A stretch of 11,808 nucleotides of DNA from JBCCMA01 sp045107005 (GTDB taxonomy: Bacteria > Pseudomonadota > Gammaproteobacteria > Steroidobacterales > JBCCMA01): contig JBGCFP010000169.1 of assembly GCA_045107005.1 (NCBI GenBank), positions 1 to 11,808 of the forward strand, in the 5' to 3' direction. Below are positions 1-5,935 of this stretch, piece by piece. Made by a program: the position numbers and the translations under genes. Within the stretch, counting starts at the first letter, position 1. Every line of letters begins with the position of its first letter. The notes below the pieces were generated by a model that did no database searches, was not told the origin of the DNA, and worked only from the letters and a program-made list of their open reading frames with translations.

Positions 1-309
1 GCTCGGCTGCTGTTCCAGCGCGGTGGCGTAATCTGGAATGCGCAGGCAGACCGCATCCAGATCGTTCACCGCGGGGTGGTCGAGTGGGGCCACATGCGCG
101 TTGGCAATAATCGTCTGGCCGGCGCGCAGCGTGGCGACTCGACCGTCGCTCTCCAAATCAAGCGTGCGATCCAGCGGTGGCGGCGCGCGCAGCGTAATTT
201 CGGCGGCGCCATCGAGCTGCGCCGCAACGAGACCGGCCGTATAGCCGCCGTTGCCGGAGTCGGGTGGGCCGCGGAATTGTGGTTCGATGACGGGGTAGGT
301 GGTGCTCAT
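1..309 (-). CDS. Hotdog/thioesterase-like protein, N-terminal part (truncated by window edge)
   Basis: Only the first 103 residues are visible; the gene runs off the left edge. The start is the ATG at 309-307, opening MSTTYPVIEPQFRGPP. The visible segment DSGNGGYTAGLVAAQL, followed by ITLRAPPPLDRTLDL, resembles a widespread uncharacterised group with a thioesterase/hotdog-like fold, recognised from memory of the GPP.SGNGGY...TLR.PPPLD pattern. No signal peptide is visible, so it is probably cytoplasmic. It lies 37 bp downstream of the beta-helix lipoprotein on the same strand and could be read through from it. No good Shine-Dalgarno is present; a TATCCT hexamer just upstream could instead be a -10 giving a very short leader. 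No catalytic residue can be assigned from this fragment, so the function stays open. Confidence 0.6.
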   Translation of the reverse strand, partial: MSTTYPVIEPQFRGPPDSGNGGYTAGLVAAQLDGAAEITLRAPPPLDRTLDLESDGRVATLRAGQTIIANAHVAPLDHPAVNDLDAVCLRIPDYATALEQQPS

Positions 310-346
310 GCGCACGAGGATAGCAGCCCTGCGTGCCGGTTAAGAA

Positions 347-2005
347 CTACTGATCGGTGCGCGGGCCCAGATCTTCACCGTTTCTCCCGGCGCCGAGGAG
401 GGCCGGGTTTTGTGGGCGGTAATCGCCGCCGTCTTGGTCAACAAACTGTGGGTCGGCGCGAAGTGATTGTGTATCCGGGTCCGCCGCCAGATTGTCGTGG
501 CCATCGAGCGACCAGGCGTTACGCCATGCTTCAAGCCCTACAAAGCGCTGCGCCCCCGGACCGCCGAGGTTAAGCGTCCAGTTCAATGCCGTGTTGTCCC
601 AGACCAAATTATGGTTGCTGAACGTTACGCTGTTAGTGACCAGCGGATCTCGCGTCGCCTGCGTTACCCATACGTCGGCGCCCGCATCTGCAAAGATATT
701 GTTGAACACTTCGATCTCGGTCATCCCGGAAACCAAAAGCGCTGTGTTGTTTGTATCCACCACGGTGTTGTTGCGGAAGATCAATCCAGACGACTGCGCA
801 CCGCTGCGATCGAGGTCGGCACGCAGCGCTTCCCCTGCACCCGCGATCACGTTGTCGCTGACGTTTAGCGCGCCCACACTGCCGCCGCTTGACACATCAC
901 TGCTCAGATAGACGCCAGCGCTGACGTTATCCAGACGGTTTTCATGAATACTTGTGTCGGCGAGTGCGCGGCCGGTGCTGCGCAGGGTCACACCCGCATC
1001 GGCAGCGCTAATAGCATTGTTCTCGACAATAACGCCTGTGGTCGCGGCGGCCGTCGCAGCGATCTCAGTGGCGGGGCCATCTTCACGGAAAATGTCGTGG
1101 ATTTGATTTGCGCGAACGCGGGCGCTGCTGCTGTTGGCCAGTCGCACGCCGGCAACCGCGTCGTAGCCGTACACGTGATGAACGTGGCTCGACTCCACGC
1201 GCAGGTCGGTAGTCGCGCAACCCGACAGTGAGCTGGTAATGCCGGCGTCATTGGCAAAGCGCACTTCCAGATTTCGCACGATCACGTAACTGACGCAGTT
1301 GAGCAGCAGGCCGACAGTTGGCAGATCAGCCGCTGCTGACTGGCCCTGGTCGATGACAGGTCGCGGTTGACCTCCAACAATCGTAATGGGTGCCTCCTGC
1401 GTGCCGCTGATGTTCAGGGCGAACCCGGCCACGTTGGTGCCGTCGACAGGGGTTTGGCTTTGGTAGGGCTCGTCGGCGCTCTGGATAAGTAGTGTGTCGC
1501 CGGGCAGCAAAGCGTCCAAACCACGCTGCAGAGTCATGAAAGGCAGCACCAGGCCGTCGTTGTCGTCGGAGGCGTCTGGATGTCCCTGATCCACAACCAG
1601 AACGCGCGGGCCGTCGACCGGATCGATCGGGTCAGAGGGGTCGGTCGGGTCGGTTGGGCTTGGTGGTGATACAGGTTGGAGCGAGCCGCCTGACCCAACA
1701 GGGCCCGGGGGCAGTGCTACACCACCCGGGTTGACGGGTGGTGTCGTAACGACTGGTCCAACACCGATATCGCCACCGACACCTGGATCTGGGTCTGGGT
1801 CTGGGTCTGGGTCTGGGTCTGGATCTGGATCTGGATCTGGATCGGGAACAACCGGATCAATGGCGACGGGATCTATTGCAGCTTGCTCACCACCAGTAAC
1901 CGAACTACCGCACGCGGCGAGACCGAGCAGCATGCAGGACGTAATTATCACGACAAAAAAACGCCGGACAAGGTGCGCAGCAAGGTATGGCGAGGTGGTG
2001 TTCAA
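347..2005 (-). CDS. Lipoprotein with Asp-Pro repeat linker and right-handed beta-helix domain
   Basis: The gene encodes 552 residues from a TTG at 2005-2003; no ATG or GTG lies upstream in frame before a stop, and the ribosome site is weak. Residues 13-32 form a lipoprotein signal with lipobox LAAC, the lipidated cysteine being C32. Gly follows it, which favours the outer membrane. Residues about 33-130 are low-complexity: roughly ten Asp-Pro dipeptides, then Gly/Pro-rich stretches and a DPTDPSDPIDPVD segment, probably a flexible spacer. From about residue 133 to the end the pattern is that of parallel beta-helix (pectate-lyase-like, PbH1) proteins: an opening with LQRGLDALLPGDTLLI, then repeated rungs of the V.I.NN.I type (VIVENNAIS, LIFRNNTVV, IEVFNNIFA). 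Such proteins usually bind or cleave polysaccharide, but I see no lyase active site. It is transcribed away from the zinc operon, with the Zur-like palindrome 33 bp upstream of its start, so it may share that control. Confidence 0.8.
   Translation of the reverse strand: MNTTSPYLAAHLVRRFFVVIITSCMLLGLAACGSSVTGGEQAAIDPVAIDPVVPDPDPDPDPDPDPDPDPDPDPGVGGDIGVGPVVTTPPVNPGGVALPPGPVGSGGSLQPVSPPSPTDPTDPSDPIDPVDGPRVLVVDQGHPDASDDNDGLVLPFMTLQRGLDALLPGDTLLIQSADEPYQSQTPVDGTNVAGFALNISGTQEAPITIVGGQPRPVIDQGQSAAADLPTVGLLLNCVSYVIVRNLEVRFANDAGITSSLSGCATTDLRVESSHVHHVYGYDAVAGVRLANSSSARVRANQIHDIFREDGPATEIAATAAATTGVIVENNAISAADAGVTLRSTGRALADTSIHENRLDNVSAGVYLSSDVSSGGSVGALNVSDNVIAGAGEALRADLDRSGAQSSGLIFRNNTVVDTNNTALLVSGMTEIEVFNNIFADAGADVWVTQATRDPLVTNSVTFSNHNLVWDNTALNWTLNLGGPGAQRFVGLEAWRNAWSLDGHDNLAADPDTQSLRADPQFVDQDGGDYRPQNPALLGAGRNGEDLGPRTDQ
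1785..1844. repeat. Hexanucleotide tandem repeat, 10 units (GGRTCT), encoding (Asp-Pro)n
   Basis: Ten consecutive 6-bp units: one GGATCT, five GGGTCT, three GGATCT and a final GGATCG. Read on the minus strand they encode the Asp-Pro run in the linker of the beta-helix lipoprotein. Because the unit is a multiple of three, gain or loss of copies changes linker length by two residues without breaking the frame. The synonymous GGG/GGA blocks suggest local expansion of two unit variants. Confidence 0.9.
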
Positions 2006-2037
2006 CAGATGTGTTCCAGGGGTTGCGGTTTGTAAAT

Positions 2038-2055
2038 GTAATGTTGTAACGTTAC
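2038..2055. promoter_or_regulatory. Candidate Zur box in the divergent promoter region
   Basis: GTAATGTTGTAACGTTAC is an 18-bp inverted repeat: GTAAYGTT, two central bases, AACRTTAC, with only one position breaking perfect arm symmetry. It shares the core ATGTTRTAACGT with the palindrome at 10184-10199 and resembles the AT-rich AATGTTATA-type half-sites of gamma-proteobacterial Zur boxes (established knowledge for E. coli Zur). It lies 33 bp before the lipoprotein start and about 83 bp before the start of the zinc operon. A TTGCGG (2023-2028) and TGTAAC (2045-2050) separated by 16 bp could be -35 and -10 elements for the rightward operon, which would put the box over the -10. With zur and a ZnuD-like gene nearby, Zur is the natural ligand. 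Confidence 0.75.
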
Positions 2056-2081
2056 CTCAGTTCGGGACATAACGTCCACAC

Positions 2082-2096
2082 CCGTTTGCAAAACGG
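2082..2096. other. Short perfect hairpin in the 5' leader of the zinc operon
   Basis: CCGTTT, a three-base loop GCA, then AAACGG form a 6-bp perfect stem between the Zur-like box and the first start codon. If transcription starts just downstream of the box, this stem lies in the mRNA leader about 41 nt before the ATG at 2138. No T-run follows, so it is not a typical terminator. It could be a leader stem or a second protein-binding palindrome; a chance occurrence is also possible. Confidence 0.4.
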
Positions 2097-2137
2097 TAAT
2101 TCACGACGACAACTCTACTTTTCGGGAGAAAATAACA

Positions 2138-2851
2138 ATGTCGAGCAGGGATACGATGAAATTGAAAGGATGGCTGGCTGCCATCGCTCTGATGTCGACG
2201 GGTGCCGCGATGGCCCAGCATCAGGACGTGGAAGTTGGCGTCGAAGACGGTGCACTGGTGATCGAAAACGGTCTCCAAATGTTGAACGGCGGCGTGCTGT
2301 TTGAGGCCGAATTTGGGGAACTCGGCGAGCCATTTGGCACCGACGATCCGGGCTTCGAGGTCGATGATGGCTTATTTCAGGCTGGTGAAATTCTCGCTTT
2401 CCAGGCCATCGGTACCCTGCAGATGTGGGACGGCAATGCCTGGACTAGTGCGGATATCAGCCCAATCCAGATTGCGGCCATGGATGTGCTTGGCAATGAA
2501 ACGCTCTGGGACGGCGCGGGCACGGTCAACCCGATGGGCTTTATCGATGGCGCGGATGACGAAGGTGGTATCCACAGCCACGTCGAGTTTGAGATTCAGG
2601 ACAGCCTCGGCGGCACGCCGATGCCCGGTGCGTTCATGATCGAACTGGCGCTGTTTGGTATGGCCGCTGATCAAACGACGCAAGTGTATGACGCTTCGCA
2701 GTCGATGTTTGTAGCGTTCAATCTGGGTTTGGACGAGTCCGTGTTTGAGATGGCCGTCGATGCGGCGCTCGTGCCGATTCCAGGTGCAGCAATCTTCATG
2801 TTGTCGGGTCTGCTGTCCATGTTCGGTATCAGCCGACGCAAGACCGCTTGA
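2138..2851 (+). CDS. Secreted protein of all3515 (Zur-repressed) type with PEP-CTERM-like sorting tail, paralog 1
   Basis: The 237-residue protein starts at the ATG at 2138, preceded by GGGAGAA at good spacing. An in-frame ATG at 2156 (MKLKGWLAAIAL), with AGCAGGG before it, gives a more typical signal peptide and is a credible alternative. The signal probably ends at AMA before QHQD (residue 26/27). The mature part carries HQDV (28-31), GTDDPGF (67-73), WDGNAW (97-102), and IHSHVEF with H146 and H148. The tail VPIPGAA (212-218), a hydrophobic stretch and ISRRK match the VPxP variant of PEP-CTERM signals, which are processed by an exosortase, implying surface or envelope anchoring. I recognise the family from memory as the one named for Anabaena all3515, described as Zur-repressed; a profile search would settle it. 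It heads the zinc operon behind a Zur-like box, and its stop overlaps the next start. Zinc binding through the His motifs is an inference. Confidence 0.8.
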   Translation: MSSRDTMKLKGWLAAIALMSTGAAMAQHQDVEVGVEDGALVIENGLQMLNGGVLFEAEFGELGEPFGTDDPGFEVDDGLFQAGEILAFQAIGTLQMWDGNAWTSADISPIQIAAMDVLGNETLWDGAGTVNPMGFIDGADDEGGIHSHVEFEIQDSLGGTPMPGAFMIELALFGMAADQTTQVYDASQSMFVAFNLGLDESVFEMAVDAALVPIPGAAIFMLSGLLSMFGISRRKTA

Positions 2852-5091
2852 GCTTGACCGCGCAAGTCGCGGGCGAGACGCCCGGGCCCAATCAACGTCC
2901 CCTGCGAAATGTGGCGTTGGTGGGTCTGGGCGCTTTTGTGTCCGTCTTTTGTTTGGCACCCGCGCTCGCCCAGCAAGCGGTGCCGGCAGAACAAATTGGC
3001 AGCGCCCCTGAGCTCGAAGAACTCGAGGTCGTCGGTGAGCGCGATGCCACACCCAAAGCGGTCGGTCAGGCGACCGGCGAACTCAGTGGCGACGAACTGC
3101 GCATGAAACTGAGCGGCACGCTTGGCGAGACCATTGCCAACGAACCGGGTGTGCACAATGCGTCCTTCGGGCCGGGTGTGGGCCTGCCGGTGCTGCGCGG
3201 CTTGTCCGGGATTCGCGTGCGGGCAAGTGAAGGTGGCATCGGCGCCTGGGACGCGTCGGCCATTAGTCCAGATCACGCCAGTACGATCGAAGCTGTTTTG
3301 GCGGATCGTATCGAAATCGTGCGCGGTCCGGCGACGCTGCGCAACGGCAGCGGCGCCATCGGCGGCGTAGTCAATGTGATCACCAACCGAATTCACGAAA
3401 CGCCGTTTGAGGAGAGTGCGCTGGGCAGTTTCGAGACGCGCTATGAAACGATCAACCACAATCAACGCACCGCGGCAGGCAAGCTCGACCTGCGGCTGTC
3501 TAATTTTGTGTTTCACGTTGACGGTTTCGCTCGCGACCAGAGCAACGTGCAGATTCCCGGTGTTGCTATTGATGAAGCGGCGGTGGCCGAGCAGTTTTTC
3601 TTCGATGCGGGCCAGGACAACACCACGGGTTTTATTTCTAACACCGATGCGCGCTCTACCGGCGGCGCGGGTGGGCTCAGTTACGTTACAGACAATGGCT
3701 ACGTCGGTATGGCCGTTAGCCAACTCGACAACGCCTACGGCATTCCTCCGGGGGCACACACCGAGCCGGACGATGCGCACGATCACGGCGGCCCGACGGG
3801 CGATGCCATCGAGGCGGCGCCGGACATTCGCATTGATCTTGAGCAAACCAGGGTAGATCTGCGCGCTGGACTAGCGCTGGATCGCGGGCCGCTGCAAGGC
3901 GTGGCGCTGCAGGTTGGCGACATCGACTACGAACATTTTGAGGCCGAAGGCACTTTCGTCGGCACCCTGTTTCAAAGCGACACTACCGAGGGCCGATTAA
4001 CCCTTGAACACAAGCCCCTGCTCGAAAACCACAGCGGTGAAGTTGGGGTGCACTATGTTGATCGGTATTTTGCGGCCGTGGGGCTCGAGAGCTTTGTGCC
4101 GCCAAGCAATACCGAATCGGTCGGTGTCTTTGTGATCGAGCGTTACGACGCCGCACGTTGGTCCATTGAAGCCGGGTTGCGTGCGGAAAATGTACGGCTA
4201 GAGCAGTTGGAACCCACGGCGGCGCTGCGACCAACGCTCACGCAATTTATGCACGACCCCATTGAGTACAACCTGCAAAGTGCGTCGATCGGGGCGCAAT
4301 GGGCGCTGACCGATGCGAACTCTCTGAGCCTGCTGGTCGGACGTTCCGCTCGTGCGCCAGAGGTGCAGGAACTCATGTCCCTTGGCCCGCACCTGGCGAC
4401 GCGCTCATATTCGATTGGTGCGCTGATCCGTGGCGACGATGGATTGCAGCCAGAGACGTTCGACACACTGGACGTGGGCTGGGAACACACAGGGCGTTTT
4501 GGTGCAGTGAAAGTCGAGGCGTTCTACACGGCGGCGAATGATTTTGTTTATCAAGCCAACACCGGTGTGTTCTTCGATCTGGCCGAAGAATTTTTTCGCT
4601 TCAACTGCGCGCGCATCGAAGAGTGCATGCCGGTATACGAATACACGCAGGCCGACGCCACCATGCACGGCGTCGAGTGGCAGTGGCAGCTACCACGGGT
4701 GTCTTTGTCCAATGCAGACGTTGGTGTGGAATTGTTTGGCGACTTTGTGCGCGGGCGACTCGATCATGGTGAAGATTTGCCACGTATGCCGCCGATGCGG
4801 GTAGGCGTCGGGCTGGATTGGGCCGGTCAGCGCTGGAGCGGTGATCTTCGTGCCACGCATGTCGCGGCGCAGGATCGCCCCGGGCTGAATGAAACCGGGA
4901 CCGGTTCTTACATGAACGTTGCCGGCAGTTTGAGTTACACCATGACGGGTAAGCGCTTTGGCAACTATCTCTTTTTTATTCGCGGCAAAAACCTCATGGA
5001 CGAAGAGATCCGCAACGCGGCCTCATTCCTGCGCAGCTTTGCGCCGGAACCCGGTCGTTCGGTTGAGCTTGGCCTGAGATTCGACTACTAA
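2848..5091 (+). CDS. znuD: TonB-dependent outer-membrane zinc receptor, ZnuD-like
   Basis: The 747-residue outer-membrane beta-barrel receptor probably imports zinc using TonB energy. A TTG at 2848 overlaps the TGA of the upstream gene, indicating translational coupling; a TTG at 2854 or a GTG at 2911 are alternatives. The signal segment NVALVGLGAFVSVFCLAPALA ends near residue 41. A TonB-box-like LEELEVVG follows at about 56-63. The plug domain spans about 65-185, with PVLRGLSGIRVR and the closing IEIVRGPATLRNGSGAIGGVVNV region. The barrel runs from about 190 to the terminal aromatic residue (FDY). An extracellular loop at about 298-315 is His/Asp-rich (GAHTEPDDAHDHGG; H304, H311, H313), like the zinc-capturing loop known in Neisseria ZnuD. 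The pattern SARAPEVQELMSLGPHLAT and the C-terminal FLRSFAPEPGRSVELGLR are typical of this subfamily. Length fits the family. Position behind a Zur-like box and near zur supports zinc rather than iron-siderophore uptake. Confidence 0.88.
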   Translation: MSLTAQVAGETPGPNQRPLRNVALVGLGAFVSVFCLAPALAQQAVPAEQIGSAPELEELEVVGERDATPKAVGQATGELSGDELRMKLSGTLGETIANEPGVHNASFGPGVGLPVLRGLSGIRVRASEGGIGAWDASAISPDHASTIEAVLADRIEIVRGPATLRNGSGAIGGVVNVITNRIHETPFEESALGSFETRYETINHNQRTAAGKLDLRLSNFVFHVDGFARDQSNVQIPGVAIDEAAVAEQFFFDAGQDNTTGFISNTDARSTGGAGGLSYVTDNGYVGMAVSQLDNAYGIPPGAHTEPDDAHDHGGPTGDAIEAAPDIRIDLEQTRVDLRAGLALDRGPLQGVALQVGDIDYEHFEAEGTFVGTLFQSDTTEGRLTLEHKPLLENHSGEVGVHYVDRYFAAVGLESFVPPSNTESVGVFVIERYDAARWSIEAGLRAENVRLEQLEPTAALRPTLTQFMHDPIEYNLQSASIGAQWALTDANSLSLLVGRSARAPEVQELMSLGPHLATRSYSIGALIRGDDGLQPETFDTLDVGWEHTGRFGAVKVEAFYTAANDFVYQANTGVFFDLAEEFFRFNCARIEECMPVYEYTQADATMHGVEWQWQLPRVSLSNADVGVELFGDFVRGRLDHGEDLPRMPPMRVGVGLDWAGQRWSGDLRATHVAAQDRPGLNETGTGSYMNVAGSLSYTMTGKRFGNYLFFIRGKNLMDEEIRNAASFLRSFAPEPGRSVELGLRFDY

Positions 5092-5092
5092 A

Positions 5093-5935
5093 ATGACACG
5101 CTTTTTCGTACTCGCTGTTTGCTTTGCGACCTCCGGGGTAGCTCTGGGCCAAACCCCCACGTGCAACGACTTTGGTCACTTTGACGTCTATCTGGATATA
5201 GCGCAGCGCGCAGATCAGACGCCTCAACTTGCTGTACGACGCGACAACCCAACGGACTCCAACTTTATTTTCTCGCTGGACGCTGCGGATCGCTCCCTGC
5301 TGATCGCTGCCGACTTCGGCGACTTTGGTGGCGGGCCGCACAAGACCGATGATCCGGGCTGGGTCATCAACCCGGGAGACTTCGCCGCGAACGACGTACT
5401 GTGGTTTCGAGCGTTGGATGCTTTGTCGTTTTATGATCGCGATTCGGGAAGGTGGTTGTCCGAGCCGCCGGCTGGTGAGCGCGTGCGATTCTTCGGCGCC
5501 GTTCCCCCTGAGGTGTTTATCAACGGTGATCCCGAAGAGCTGGCGTTTTATCGCCAGGGCACGATCTGGTCGGGCGACGGGCTTGCCGGTCCTCTGGAGT
5601 CAGCCATCGAGCAGGCCGCCGCTGACGGCAGTATCCATTCGCATCTCGACTTTTGTGTTGAAGACAGCACCGGTGACTGCAGCGCGCCCGGCATTGGTCA
5701 GACCGGCAGCCCGTCAGTTGGGGCGTATCTCATTGAGCTCCAGTTGTTCTCTGATGCGACCAACGGCGATAGCGCACCGAGCTACCTCGACGCCGATCCG
5801 GTTAAAGTCATCTTGAATAACGGTCTGGTCGCCGATGAATGTGCCTCGGCGCTTGAGGCACTGAGCTTGCGCGACCCAGCTTCTCCCGCTCCGCGCACAC
5901 CCGCTTCCGGCATTCTAATTATTAGCGGCGAATGA
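5093..5935 (+). CDS. Secreted all3515-type protein, paralog 2, no membrane or sorting tail
   Basis: The 280-residue protein starts one base after the receptor stop, so it is probably coupled in translation. The N-terminus MTRFFVLAVCFATSGVALGQ is a signal peptide. The mature protein keeps the family landmarks: HFDV (H29, D31), FGDFGGGPHKTDDPGW (75-90), IHSHLDF (H182, H184) and GAYLIELQLF (210-219). Compared with its two paralogs it has longer inserts before the FGDFGG and HxH motifs. It has four mature cysteines (C24, C188, C196, C250), which could form disulfides. It ends in a Pro/Ala-rich tail with no transmembrane segment, PEP-CTERM or dockerin, so it is probably soluble in the periplasm or released. 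A role in extracytoplasmic zinc capture beside the receptor is inferred from operon position and the conserved His motifs; no enzyme motif is visible. Confidence 0.78.
   Translation: MTRFFVLAVCFATSGVALGQTPTCNDFGHFDVYLDIAQRADQTPQLAVRRDNPTDSNFIFSLDAADRSLLIAADFGDFGGGPHKTDDPGWVINPGDFAANDVLWFRALDALSFYDRDSGRWLSEPPAGERVRFFGAVPPEVFINGDPEELAFYRQGTIWSGDGLAGPLESAIEQAAADGSIHSHLDFCVEDSTGDCSAPGIGQTGSPSVGAYLIELQLFSDATNGDSAPSYLDADPVKVILNNGLVADECASALEALSLRDPASPAPRTPASGILIISGE

Noticed and set aside
76..573. 165-residue plus-strand open frame
   Set aside because: It overlaps two minus-strand genes with recognisable products and has shadow-like Arg/Gly composition.
1785..1844. CRISPR-like array
   Set aside because: The units are contiguous 6-bp repeats with no spacers and encode a protein linker.
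2671..3846. 391-residue open frame on the minus strand opposite the receptor gene
   Set aside because: It lies entirely antisense to the receptor and the end of paralog 1, shows no recognisable domain or signal, and is Arg/His-rich, as expected from a shadow frame in GC-rich coding DNA.
2848..5091. Iron-siderophore or haem receptor as the function of the TonB-dependent receptor
   Set aside because: The His/Asp loop, ZnuD-type C-terminal motifs, Zur-like box and adjacent zur favour zinc; no haem or siderophore genes are nearby.
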